Assembly (NCBI RefSeq): GCF_014200575.1
Contig: NZ_JACHBZ010000014.1
Location: forward strand, 62,001-126,000
DNA length: 64,000 nt
Reading direction: 5' to 3'
Origin: Mucilaginibacter saanensis
GTDB lineage: Bacteria; Bacteroidota; Bacteroidia; Sphingobacteriales; Sphingobacteriaceae
The number at the start of each line of letters is the position of its first letter. Position 1 is the stretch's first letter. The notes beneath the pieces are model-generated. The model had not been told where the DNA came from and did no database searches. It worked only from the letters and a program-made list of their open reading frames with translations. The translations under genes were made by a program, and so were the position numbers. Below are positions 52,283 to 60,494 of the stretch, piece by piece.

Positions 52283-52640
52283 TTGCTGATGGATAGTTTA
52301 TAATAATACTGGAGTGTGCTACTTTACCCATTAAAGGCGGGTTGAGTTTTTTAATAGTTACCCGTATGTTTTTCACAAAAGGGTATTTATTTTTAATCCT
52401 GTCTGTGATGGATTGCCCCACAGTTTCAATCAATTTACGGGGATGCTTCATCTCTTCGCAAACTATAATATATAGCCGCTCGTAGTCAACCGTATTATCC
52501 AGATCATCTTCGTTGATATCTCCCTGCGGAATAAAGGCAACTTCAATATCTACTATAAAACGGCAGCCTAACTTTTGTTCTTCGGGGTAAAAACCATGGT
52601 GCGAAAAAAACTCCGCACCCTGCAAAGCAATGTTAATCAT
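52272..52640 (-). CDS. folB: Dihydroneopterin aldolase
   Basis: 122 residues. FolB marks: 'IALQGAEFFSHHGFYPEEQKLGCRFIVDIEV' (the GFYPEE motif), 'DDLDNTVDYERLYIIVCEEM', 'KLIETVGQSITDRI' and 'VTIKKLNPPLMG'. It makes 6-hydroxymethyl-dihydropterin for folate synthesis. The downstream GlcD-like gene overlaps its end by 11 bp, so both are on one transcript, though their functions are not linked. Confidence 0.92.
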   Translation of the reverse strand: MINIALQGAEFFSHHGFYPEEQKLGCRFIVDIEVAFIPQGDINEDDLDNTVDYERLYIIVCEEMKHPRKLIETVGQSITDRIKNKYPFVKNIRVTIKKLNPPLMGKVAHSSIIINYPSANEL

Positions 52641-52751
52641 AATTCAAAAGTAGTTGATTTAGTTGAGGTATTTAAAGCTCCTAACCGGAAAGTTCAGCAT
52701 ACGCCATCTAATAGGCTGCTTTTTTTGAAATAATTAAAAAAAATAAAAATG

Positions 52752-52788
52752 CAAAAAGCAGGTTTAAACAATCTAAACCTGCTTTTTG
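52752..52788. terminator. Symmetric terminator-like hairpin in a divergent gap
   Basis: CAAAAAGCAGGTTTA (52752-52766) pairs perfectly with TAAACCTGCTTTTTG (52774-52788), 7-nt loop. It works on paper for either strand, but neither neighbouring gene ends here; folB and the acyl-CoA dehydrogenase diverge from this gap. Confidence 0.55.
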
Positions 52789-52854
52789 TCAATAAGTGCC
52801 CTGTAGTACAAAAAAACACCGATTTCGACTTGTTTATCTCGCTGTTAAATGCTC

Positions 52855-52862
52855 TATATTTG
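52855..52862 (+). promoter_or_regulatory. -7 promoter box (TATATTTG) of the acyl-CoA dehydrogenase
   Basis: Exact TAnnTTTG match with a TTG 22 nt upstream at 52830-52832. It ends 19 nt before the ATG at 52882. Confidence 0.6.
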
Positions 52863-52881
52863 CTCACCAACTATAATAATT

Positions 52882-54063
52882 ATGGCTAAAACAGATCTTT
52901 ACGAATCGCCTGACTACTATCAATTAGATGAGTTACTTACCGAAGAGCACAAATTGATACGCTCATCAGTACGTGACTGGGTAAAAAAAGAATTAAGCCC
53001 GGTTATTGAGGATTACGCTCAAAAAGCAGAGTTCCCTATGCATTTGATAAACGGCCTGGGTGAGATAGGTGCATTTGGCCCAACCATACCTGTTGAATAT
53101 GGCGGTGCAGGGCTTGATTACATGGCTTACGGCATTATTATGCAGGAAATTGAACGTGGTGATTCCGGTATTCGCTCAGCTTCGTCTGTACAGGGCTCAT
53201 TGGTCATGTACCCAATTTATGCCTATGGATCTGAGGAACAACGTAAAAAATATCTGCCCAAATTGGCATCAGGTGAGTTGATGGGCTGCTTTGGCCTTAC
53301 CGAACCTGATCATGGTTCAAACCCAGGTGGGATGAATACCAATATAAAGGATGCCGGCGATCATTATATATTAAATGGCGCAAAAATGTGGATCTCGAAC
53401 GCCCCATTTGCCGATATTGCTGTTGTATGGGCAAAAGATGAAACAGGTAAAATCCGGGGATTAATTGTTGAGCGGGGCATGGAAGGCTTTACTACCCCTA
53501 CTACGCATAATAAATGGTCATTAAGGGCATCAGCTACCGGCGAACTTGTATTTGATCATGTTAAAATACCTAAAGAAAATCTGTTACCTAATGTTGCCGG
53601 CTTAAAAGGCCCTTTAGGTTGCCTTAACCAGGCACGTTATGGTATTGCCTGGGGCGCACTGGGCGCAGCCATGGATTGTTATGACACTGCACTCCGTTAC
53701 GCTAAAGAGCGCGTGCAATTTGGTAAACCTATAGCAGGGTTCCAGCTACAGCAAAAAAAGCTGGCCGAAATGATAACAGAAATCACTAAGGCCCAGTTAC
53801 TGGTTTGGCGCTTAGGTATACTTAAAAACGAAAATAGGGCTACCGCTGCGCAAATATCAATGGCTAAGCGCAACAGTGTAGAAACAGCCATTAATATAGC
53901 CCGGGAAGCACGGCAAATGCTGGGCGGAATGGGCATAACCGGGGAGTACCCGATTATGAGGCACATGATGAACCTGGAGTCGGTGATTACTTATGAAGGC
54001 ACCCATGACATTCACTTATTAATAACCGGGATGGATATCACCGGCGAGGATGCCTTTAAATAA
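52882..54063 (+). CDS. Acyl-CoA dehydrogenase (glutaryl-CoA dehydrogenase-like)
   Basis: 393 residues from the ATG at 52882 (MAKTDLYESPDYYQL). A start 33 nt upstream overlaps the promoter box and is rejected. Family marks are 'CFGLTEPDHGSNPGGMNT', 'LNGAKMWISNAPFADIAVVWAKDE', 'NQARYGIAWGALGAAMDCYDTALRYAKERVQFGKPIAGFQL' and 'LGGMGITGEYPIMRHMMNLESVITYEGTHDIH', the last with the catalytic Glu in YEGTHDIH. The sequence pattern is closest to glutaryl-CoA dehydrogenase, which acts in lysine and tryptophan breakdown. FAD-dependent, cytosolic. It is a single gene. Confidence 0.92.
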   Translation: MAKTDLYESPDYYQLDELLTEEHKLIRSSVRDWVKKELSPVIEDYAQKAEFPMHLINGLGEIGAFGPTIPVEYGGAGLDYMAYGIIMQEIERGDSGIRSASSVQGSLVMYPIYAYGSEEQRKKYLPKLASGELMGCFGLTEPDHGSNPGGMNTNIKDAGDHYILNGAKMWISNAPFADIAVVWAKDETGKIRGLIVERGMEGFTTPTTHNKWSLRASATGELVFDHVKIPKENLLPNVAGLKGPLGCLNQARYGIAWGALGAAMDCYDTALRYAKERVQFGKPIAGFQLQQKKLAEMITEITKAQLLVWRLGILKNENRATAAQISMAKRNSVETAINIAREARQMLGGMGITGEYPIMRHMMNLESVITYEGTHDIHLLITGMDITGEDAFK

Positions 54064-54145
54064 AGCGGATTGATTTAGTTAACTTTAGATTAATTATTAT
54101 GTAACAGTTAAGTATATAACTATTGTTCATTTTGCTTATGAACGT

Positions 54146-54153
54146 TATATTTG
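54146..54153 (+). promoter_or_regulatory. -7 promoter box (TATATTTG) of the TPR kinase
   Basis: Exact TAnnTTTG match with a TTG at 54123-54125, 20 nt upstream. It supports transcription start near 54160 and the ATG at 54169 as first codon. Confidence 0.65.
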
Positions 54154-54168
54154 TTGTTACGTAATTTA

Positions 54169-55347
54169 ATGTTAAACCCCTATTTCCTTGTCTTTCCCAA
54201 ACGCATAGTTGTGCGTACATATGCTTTATGGCTATGCCTTGCCTTTTTTTTAGGAGTACAGTCGTGTACTGACAACAAATTTGACACAGGTGACTATTCG
54301 CCCCATTTTAAGGCCATCTTCGACACAATATCCCGGTATGCCGAAATAAGAAAGCAGCCACTTACAGATACGCGCTATCTCGACTCCAACTTTAAAAAGC
54401 TTCCAAATCCATTTATAAATGATTGGTTCCGTTTTTATGGACTCCATTTCGTGTATGAGAAAAAAGTAACTCATAACGTAAAAAAAACATTGATGTATGC
54501 CGATAGCATGATGCTGATGGCAAAAAAAAGTGTCACTAAAAAACAATACCAACTAAACTTTGCCGAAGCCAATTTTGCAACCGGCGATGCTTATTTTGAT
54601 CTGTCGCAATATAACGATGCTTATAAATGCTACTATCAGGGATATTTTATTGGTAAAAACCTGATCAATAACGAAATTCTGGCCGAATACACCTATCGCA
54701 TGGGGATGATACTGTTTAAACAAAACCATTACATAAAGGCAGCCAATTATTTTAAAATAAGTTACCGGCAAAGCATGGCCTATAAAGATGGATTCAGGGC
54801 ATTTTATCAACGGCAGGAGTTACTTGGCAATATTGGTGAAAGCTATAAAAATGCCAACATGCTTGATAGCGCCACTTTTTATTTTACCACTGCCCTTAAT
54901 TATATCAATGCTAATAATGATCGCTTTAAAGACGTAGCAAATTTGTTAGAAATTGCGCGTGGTGTTATTTATGGCGATCAGGGTGAAGTTGCTTCAATGA
55001 CAAAAAACTATGCCCCGGCTGAGCAGCTCTTTAAGAAAAGTATCGCCATTAACCTAAAAAAGGGAAATGATAACCATGATGCGCAATTAACGGAAATTAA
55101 GCTCTCGCACTTATATCTTGCACAGGGCAAACATGAAAAGCTATTCAATGTACTTAAAAACCTTCGGGTTCAATTAGATAGTTTGAGCAATGAAGATGCC
55201 GAGCCTAATTGGAATAATTTAATGAGTACCTATTATGCCCACAAAAAAAATTATGCAAAGGCTTTATATTATTTGAAAATTTATTCGGCACTTAAAGATT
55301 CGGCAATACGGAAAATAAACTCACTTAAAAACACCGATGTTAATTAG
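54169..55347 (+). CDS. TPR-repeat sensor half of an interrupted histidine kinase
   Basis: 392 residues from the ATG at 54169 (an upstream frame start overlaps the promoter box). A lipoprotein-type signal ends at 'GVQSC' (C33). TPR repeats fill residues ~90-370 ('FAEANFATGDAYFDLSQYNDAYKCYYQGYF', 'GMILFKQNHYIKAANYFKISYRQS', 'LLGNIGESYKNANMLDSATFYFTTALNYI'). It stops with TAG directly followed, in the same frame, by the remainder of a typical TPR sensor kinase. Alone it would be an exported or periplasmic TPR lipoprotein. Confidence 0.8.
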   Translation: MLNPYFLVFPKRIVVRTYALWLCLAFFLGVQSCTDNKFDTGDYSPHFKAIFDTISRYAEIRKQPLTDTRYLDSNFKKLPNPFINDWFRFYGLHFVYEKKVTHNVKKTLMYADSMMLMAKKSVTKKQYQLNFAEANFATGDAYFDLSQYNDAYKCYYQGYFIGKNLINNEILAEYTYRMGMILFKQNHYIKAANYFKISYRQSMAYKDGFRAFYQRQELLGNIGESYKNANMLDSATFYFTTALNYINANNDRFKDVANLLEIARGVIYGDQGEVASMTKNYAPAEQLFKKSIAINLKKGNDNHDAQLTEIKLSHLYLAQGKHEKLFNVLKNLRVQLDSLSNEDAEPNWNNLMSTYYAHKKNYAKALYYLKIYSALKDSAIRKINSLKNTDVN

Positions 55348-55431
55348 CAACAAGCCAATTTTGACAAGCAAAGTCAGATAGATTACCTTAAAGATCATAA
55401 CAAGTTACAACTCATCTACATTTATCTGGCG

Positions 55432-56265
55432 GTGATATTTTCAATTATGGCCGTTATCATCATTTTTCTGGTATTCAGAAATTTAAAAAGATCAAAGTTG
55501 GATGTTGTAGCCGTTAAAGTCTTAAACGATCAGATAAACGATCAAAATAACCACCTGGAATACGCGTTGGACGAGCTAAAGCTTAAAAGCCAGGAAAAAG
55601 ACAGAATATTACGTACAGTAGTACATGATCTCCGAAACCCTATAGGTGGTATTGCTTCTTTAACCAGCGTAATGACAGAGGACGACTACACTGCCGAGCA
55701 AAAAGAACAGCTTAATTTAATTAAAGAAACATCTTTTAACTCTCTTGAGCTTATTAACGAAATATTAGAAGCTACCAATACCGCCACTGCTAAATTAAAT
55801 AAGGAGCTGGTTGACATCAATGCGTTACTAAGTAACAGTGTAGAATTGTTACGGTTTAAAGCTGCAGAAAAAAAGCAGGTTATCAAACTTGAACTCCTGG
55901 ATAATACGCAGGAGCTATTAATGAGCCGGGAAAAAATATGGCGGGTTATCAGTAACCTTATTAGCAACGCCATCAAATTTAGTCAGGCAAATACCCAAAT
56001 TGTAGTTTGGGCTAAAAATTTGGAGTCTGAGGTACAGATATCAGTTAAAGATCAAGGAATTGGGATACCCGAAAAATTAAAAAGCCAGGTATTCAATATG
56101 TTTACAGATGCTAAACGCCCCGGTACAGAAGGCGAAAAGTCGTTTGGCTTGGGGCTTTCTATTTGTCAGCAAATTCTGGAAAAACATGATGGCCGCATCT
56201 GGTTTGATAGTGATACCGAAGATGGTACTACATTCTATTTCTCGCTCCCCAAAACCAAATCTTAA
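55432..56265 (+). CDS. Histidine kinase half of the interrupted gene
   Basis: 277 residues if restarted at the GTG at 55432. One membrane helix ('IFSIMAVIIIFLVFRNL') is followed by a coiled coil and a complete kinase core: H-box 'TVVHDLRNPIGGIASL', N-box 'VISNLISNAIKFS', G1 'KDQGIGIPEK', and G2 'SFGLGLSICQQIL'. It has no independent upstream promoter box or ribosome-binding site that I can see, so it may be expressed only if the TAG is read through or is an error. Confidence 0.75.
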   Translation: MIFSIMAVIIIFLVFRNLKRSKLDVVAVKVLNDQINDQNNHLEYALDELKLKSQEKDRILRTVVHDLRNPIGGIASLTSVMTEDDYTAEQKEQLNLIKETSFNSLELINEILEATNTATAKLNKELVDINALLSNSVELLRFKAAEKKQVIKLELLDNTQELLMSREKIWRVISNLISNAIKFSQANTQIVVWAKNLESEVQISVKDQGIGIPEKLKSQVFNMFTDAKRPGTEGEKSFGLGLSICQQILEKHDGRIWFDSDTEDGTTFYFSLPKTKS

Positions 56266-56274
56266 CTACTTCTT

Positions 56275-57630
56275 TTACTTCAAAAAATCAGCATACCAGC
56301 GGCCCGACGCTTTAACAATACGTTGTTGCGTATTATGGTCAACATAAATTAACCCGAAGCGGGGATGATATCCTTCTGCCCATTCAAAGTTATCGGTAAG
56401 CGTCCAAACAAAATAGCCGTTAACCTTACTGCCTTCCTTTTTTGCCTTTAAAACCTGCCCTAAGTAATTTTGTAAATATTGCAGCCGTTTAGGATCATCA
56501 ACCTTACCCTCCCTAACCTCATCAGGGAAAGCCGATCCGTTTTCGGTAATAATGATTTTTTTTATTTGCGGGTAGGCATCAAACTTTTTAATCATGTAAT
56601 AAATGGATGGAGGATAAACTTCCCATCTCATAGCCGTTAATTCCACGTTGCGCTTTTCGGCTTTTACCATACGTGCGCCGATGTATGGCGTAAAAAACGA
56701 GTACTTTACAATTTCACGGGTATAATTCTGTATCCCGATAAAATCAAAATCGAAATGCATATTATCCTCATCGCCCGGCTGAAAATACTTTTGAAGCCCC
56801 TTTAAAACGGGGAGGTCTTTTACCGGATAGCCCAGCCCCAAAATAGGTTCAATAAATAAGCGGTTTATCAGGGCATCTGCCCGCACGGCCGCTGCAACAT
56901 CACGGGGTTTATCACTGAGTGGTTCAATTTGCGAGCACGAAAAAGTGGTGCCTATTTGAGCCTCCGGCAACAGGTTTCGTAATATTTTACCACCTGCAGT
57001 AATGCTTAAAACAACATGGTGTATGGCTGGCATAAAGTTCTTCATTCCGCTGCGGCCAGGGGCATGGATACCAAAAAAATAGCCGGCACCCGTAAATACC
57101 ACGGGTTCATTCATCACCATCCAGTTTTTAACACGATCGCCAAAGCTCTTAGCACAAAGGGTCACAAACTCACTAAACCAGTTAATAATGTCGCGATTTG
57201 TCCAGCCCCCTTTTTGTTCAAGTATTTGCGGTAAATCCCAGTGGTAAATGGTAACCCAGGGCTCAACCCCCTGCTGTAAGCAATAATTGATAACCTCATT
57301 ATAATAATCAATACCCAATTGGTTAACCGCACCGGTACCATCCGGCAATAAGCGCGACCAGGAAATAGAGAATCGGAAATTAGGGATGTTAAGTTCTTTA
57401 ATAAGATTAATATCCTCTTTATACCGGTTATAAAAATCACAGGAGGTTTTAGCGTGGTCGGCATTTAGTATTTTACCATTTTTTGCCGTAAATGCATCCC
57501 AGACAGATTCGCCTTTGCCATCGGCATCATGCGCACCTTCTATTTGAAATGCAGCGGTTGACACCCCCCAGATAAAGCCGGTGCCGAAAAGTTGTTTATG
57601 AAGTGGTGTACCCTGATCCGTTAATTCCAT
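56275..57630 (-). CDS. GH1 family beta-glucosidase
   Basis: 451 residues. Family GH1 landmarks: 'FIWGVSTAAFQIEGAHDADGKG' at the start, acid/base E175 in 'WMVMNEPVVFT', nucleophile E363 in 'KIIITENGSAF', and the aglycone-site 'WTLTDNFEWAEGYHPRFGLIYVD' near the end. There is no signal peptide, so it acts in the cytoplasm on imported beta-glucosides such as cellobiose. It stands alone, with a short inverted repeat upstream. Confidence 0.95.
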   Translation of the reverse strand: MELTDQGTPLHKQLFGTGFIWGVSTAAFQIEGAHDADGKGESVWDAFTAKNGKILNADHAKTSCDFYNRYKEDINLIKELNIPNFRFSISWSRLLPDGTGAVNQLGIDYYNEVINYCLQQGVEPWVTIYHWDLPQILEQKGGWTNRDIINWFSEFVTLCAKSFGDRVKNWMVMNEPVVFTGAGYFFGIHAPGRSGMKNFMPAIHHVVLSITAGGKILRNLLPEAQIGTTFSCSQIEPLSDKPRDVAAAVRADALINRLFIEPILGLGYPVKDLPVLKGLQKYFQPGDEDNMHFDFDFIGIQNYTREIVKYSFFTPYIGARMVKAEKRNVELTAMRWEVYPPSIYYMIKKFDAYPQIKKIIITENGSAFPDEVREGKVDDPKRLQYLQNYLGQVLKAKKEGSKVNGYFVWTLTDNFEWAEGYHPRFGLIYVDHNTQQRIVKASGRWYADFLK

Positions 57631-57701
57631 TAAATTGAGCTACGCAAAGCCCAAAAGTGCGATTATATTTACGAAAGAAAAATTTTAACGGTGAACTTAA
57701 T

Positions 57702-57722
57702 GTATGAAAGATGATTTCATAC
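57702..57722. promoter_or_regulatory. Inverted repeat upstream of the beta-glucosidase, possible operator
   Basis: GTATGAAA (57702-57709) and TTTCATAC (57715-57722) are perfect mirror arms with a 5-bp spacer. They lie 72 bp upstream of the beta-glucosidase start (minus strand). A sugar-responsive regulator would fit, but none is encoded nearby. Confidence 0.35.
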
Positions 57723-57923
57723 TTTTCAGGATCATCCATTCACGAAAACCATTAATTAGTCTTGCAAAAACCGAGATGAGTTTCATAACTATGCTTTTAT
57801 GTGTATCTAAAAGTAATACAACAACGTAACTTAATTGTAACACTTATATTATCATATTATTAAACCCAAACATTTTGAATAAAGCATTTTAAGCCGGATA
57901 CTTGTCTTACTAATATTTGCAAA

Positions 57924-58394
57924 ATGAAAACACATTTTATTAAGATGTTTAACTACAACCGTTTTGCTAATGATTTAATATTACAGGCTGTTATAGCGGC
58001 TAATGAACCTAAAAAGCCATTGCAACTGCTGGCCCACCTGCTAACAGCAGAAAGAGTATGGCTGGGGCGGTGCAAGGGACAACCCAATCACACGCATAAT
58101 TTATGGCCCGATTATACCGCGGCTCATTGTGACGAACTCATTAGCGAAAACCACGATGCCTGGGTAGCTTATTTAAAAGAGTTAACTGATACCGATTTTA
58201 CCAAAGTAATTGCATATCAAAACTTAAAGGGTGATCAGCTACAGGATCAACTAAGTGATATTTTCACCCAGGTAATTAATCATGGCACGCATTCCAGGGC
58301 ACAGGCGGGGCAACAGTTAAAATTTGAAGGTGTACAAAGTTTACCAGCTACTGACTATATTTATTATTTAAGAGTATTAAAAAGCAGTAATTAA
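57924..58394 (+). CDS. DinB family protein
   Basis: 156 residues, four-helix bundle. 'MFNYNRFANDLILQAV', 'LLAHLLTAERVWLGR' (first His) and 'FTQVINHGTHSRAQAGQQL' (later His pair) give the three metal-binding histidines of the DinB/YfiT family. Relatives include thiol S-transferases; the true activity is unknown. A near-consensus -7 box lies just upstream. A three-gene lipoprotein/SCO/cytochrome operon follows 49 bp downstream. Confidence 0.85.
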   Translation: MKTHFIKMFNYNRFANDLILQAVIAANEPKKPLQLLAHLLTAERVWLGRCKGQPNHTHNLWPDYTAAHCDELISENHDAWVAYLKELTDTDFTKVIAYQNLKGDQLQDQLSDIFTQVINHGTHSRAQAGQQLKFEGVQSLPATDYIYYLRVLKSSN

Positions 58395-58442
58395 GCCTAT
58401 AATTTACAATATTTGCCCTTGCTTACATCATTAAAGAAAAAC

Positions 58443-58853
58443 ATGAAAAAATACGCTTTAACCATTTTAACAGCGAGTTTATTATTAGGCTGCGCTGACA
58501 CCAAAAAGCAGGAAAAATTGCTTTTAGATAGCGTTATTGCCGTACATGATAAAGTAATGGCCAGTGATGAGCAGTTGATGAAAAACAAAATGATCCTGGA
58601 CAGCCTGATCAAGCGTGGCTCAACTACCATAAATATAGATTCGGCTAAATCCTACCTAAAACAGGTTGATGATGCCGATGATGCCATGAGCGACTGGATG
58701 CATAAGTTTGATGCTGAAAACAAAGGCAAATCGCACCAGGAGGTTATGGACTATTTGACCGAGCAAAAAAAGAAGATAACGGTTATTGACTCCCAAATAA
58801 ATGTTGCCGTTACCAATTCAAATAAATACCTGACTACAACTATAAAAAAATGA
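58443..58853 (+). CDS. Small lipoprotein with helical (coiled-coil) body
   Basis: 136 residues from the ATG at 58443 (MKKYALTILTASLLLGCADT), giving a clean lipoprotein signal with the lipid-carrying cysteine at C17. The body is mostly charged helix ('AVHDKVMASDEQLMKNKMILDSLI', 'AMSDWMHKFDAENKGKSHQEVM'). Homologues are sometimes misnamed 'viral A-type inclusion protein'. No function is known. The SCO gene overlaps its stop by 4 nt (ATGA), so these two and the cytochrome are cotranscribed. Confidence 0.72.
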   Translation: MKKYALTILTASLLLGCADTKKQEKLLLDSVIAVHDKVMASDEQLMKNKMILDSLIKRGSTTINIDSAKSYLKQVDDADDAMSDWMHKFDAENKGKSHQEVMDYLTEQKKKITVIDSQINVAVTNSNKYLTTTIKK

Positions 58854-59500
58854 AGAAATTAATTGGTGCACTGGTTATAATTCTGTTTTATAGTGCCTGT
58901 AAATCAAATAAAACACCATCGGCCCTCCCTATTTTGGGTAATCGCGAACCGGTTACCAAAACAGTTGATGGTAAAACAATTACCGATACCGTATACTCCA
59001 CCATACCTGATTTTAAATTCGTTAATCAATATGCAGATACCATTACCGGTAAAAGCCTTGATGGCAAAATATACGTGGCTGATTTTTTCTTTACCACCTG
59101 CCCTTCTATTTGCCCGGTAATGCATCGCAATATGCTTAAAGTATATAATGAATTTAAAACCGACGATAATTTCAGAATTATATCACATACCATTGATCCT
59201 AAATATGATACTGTTCCGGTATTAAAAAAATATGCCGATAAATTGGGGATCAGCGGCAATACCTGGTGGTTACTGCATGGCACTAAAGACGAAACCTATC
59301 AGATTGCAAAAAACTACCTGGTATCGGTACAGGAGAAAAACCCACAGGGAGAATATATACACGACGGTTATTTTATTTTGGTAGACAAACAAAAGCGCAT
59401 TCGCGGAACTTATGATGGTACCGACCCGGCGCAGGTGACTAAATTAATTGCTGATATAAAAGTATTAAAGGCCGAGCCGGATCAGGTTGGAGCTAAATGA
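58850..59500 (+). CDS. SCO1/SenC family protein
   Basis: 216 residues. A lipoprotein signal ends at 'YSAC' (C17). The thioredoxin-like SCO domain has copper-binding C84-x3-C88 in 'FFTTCPSICPVMHRN' and H171 in 'YIHDGYFILVD'. SCO proteins deliver copper to, or keep reduced, the CuA site of cytochrome c oxidase. The gene overlaps the upstream lipoprotein gene and the downstream cytochrome c gene by 4 nt each. This context fits a copper or respiration role. Confidence 0.92.
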   Translation: MKKLIGALVIILFYSACKSNKTPSALPILGNREPVTKTVDGKTITDTVYSTIPDFKFVNQYADTITGKSLDGKIYVADFFFTTCPSICPVMHRNMLKVYNEFKTDDNFRIISHTIDPKYDTVPVLKKYADKLGISGNTWWLLHGTKDETYQIAKNYLVSVQEKNPQGEYIHDGYFILVDKQKRIRGTYDGTDPAQVTKLIADIKVLKAEPDQVGAK

Positions 59501-59916
59501 AATTAAAATTTATAACAGGTATAAGTTTATTACTGATTGTTTTGGCGGCTTCATGTCAAAGCGACGAGCAGATGGAGTTTAACCGCTATTATTCAGGTGG
59601 CAGCGTGATCTATCTGGCGCATTGTCAAAATTGCCATGGCGAAAAAGGCGAAGGTTTGCAGGCATTAATTCCTCCGCTTACCGATGCGGCATATCTTAAA
59701 AACAATAAAACATCATTGGCCTGCTATGTTAAAAATGGCCTTAAAGGAAAAATAACTATATCCTCACGCACTTTTGAAGGCGAAATGCCCGCAGCAGACG
59801 ACCTGTCGCCTATTGAAATTGCTAAAGTACTTACCTTTGTTACCAATTCTTTTGGAAACAAAACAGGTTTAATAAACCTGCAGCAAGTTCAGGCCAACCT
59901 GGAAAAATGTCATTAA
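59497..59916 (+). CDS. Class I cytochrome c lipoprotein
   Basis: 139 residues. A lipoprotein signal ends at 'LAASC' (C20). One haem site C43-x2-C46-H47 ('HCQNCHGEKGEG') and a likely axial Met in 'FEGEMPAADDLSP' are seen. It carries electrons in the periplasm, perhaps to the oxidase served by the SCO protein. It starts within the SCO stop codon (ATGA), as the last gene of the operon. Confidence 0.9.
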   Translation: MKLKFITGISLLLIVLAASCQSDEQMEFNRYYSGGSVIYLAHCQNCHGEKGEGLQALIPPLTDAAYLKNNKTSLACYVKNGLKGKITISSRTFEGEMPAADDLSPIEIAKVLTFVTNSFGNKTGLINLQQVQANLEKCH

Positions 59917-59977
59917 CAAATACCTGTTTGACAAGGCACCCTGGCAACTGAAATAAAAAATCCATACCTTTACGCTT

Positions 59978-60360
59978 GCAAAACGTTCTATCGCTGCCAT
60001 CTTGTATGGCGGAGGAAAGTCCGGGCAACACAGAGCATCCTGCTTCCTAACGGGAAGGCGCCGGCAGCCGGTGACAGCAAAGTGCCACAGAAATTATACC
60101 GCCACGATTTATCGGGGTAAGGGTGAAAACGTGAGGTAAGAGCTCACGGCATTTCCGGGCGACCGGAGATGACGGTAAACCTCAGGAGTTGAAAAACCAA
60201 ATAGGTTCAGGAAGCGGAGCTGCTCGCTCCCGCAGTTTGCCGCAAGGCAAATCACTCCTGGATGGGTAGGTTGTTTAAACCTGTCAGCAATGGCAGGGCC
60301 AGATTAATGATAGAAGTTGCCCGTTAAACGGCAATACAGAACCCGGCTTACAGATTTGCT
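59978..60360 (+). ncRNA. rnpB: RNase P RNA (class A)
   Basis: The conserved core is clear: 'GGAGGAAAGTCCGGGC' near the 5' end (about 60011-60026), the P4-side 'ACAGAACCCGGCTTACAG' near the 3' end (about 60336-60353), and internal 'GTGCCACAGAAA'. The ends GCAAA and TTTGC can pair as P1. A box TACCTTTA at 59965-59972 is one base from TAnnTTTG. A terminator follows. The exact ends are approximate. Confidence 0.95.
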
Positions 60361-60371
60361 GCTGAAATTAT

Positions 60372-60410
60372 ATAACCCTTTCCTGCAAACAGGAAGGGGT
60401 TATTTTTGTT
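60372..60410 (+). terminator. Intrinsic terminator of rnpB
   Basis: ATAACCCTTTCCTG pairs with CAGGAAGGGGTTAT (60372-60385 and 60390-60403), with one G-T pair, around a 4-nt loop, then TTTTTGTT. Confidence 0.9.
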
Positions 60411-60494
60411 AGAAGCAAAATGTGTTTATTTTTCTATACAAATCTTATATATTAGCGAGGTAAACATTACTAATCTATTTGAAAATATTACAGA

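Larger units (their letters stand above)
54169..56265 (+). pseudogene. TPR sensor histidine kinase interrupted by one in-frame TAG (55345-55347)
   Basis: Both halves lie in one frame with no other stop. Codons 55348-55431 after the TAG continue 'QQANFDKQSQIDYLKDHNKLQLIYIYLAVI' and merge into the membrane helix of the kinase half. The order (lipoprotein signal, TPRs, coiled segment, membrane helix, HisKA H486, ATPase) is that of a common Bacteroidota kinase of ~700 residues. The simplest reading is one gene inactivated by a CAG-to-TAG change at codon 393. A sequencing error, readthrough, or a true split are alternatives. Confidence 0.75.
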
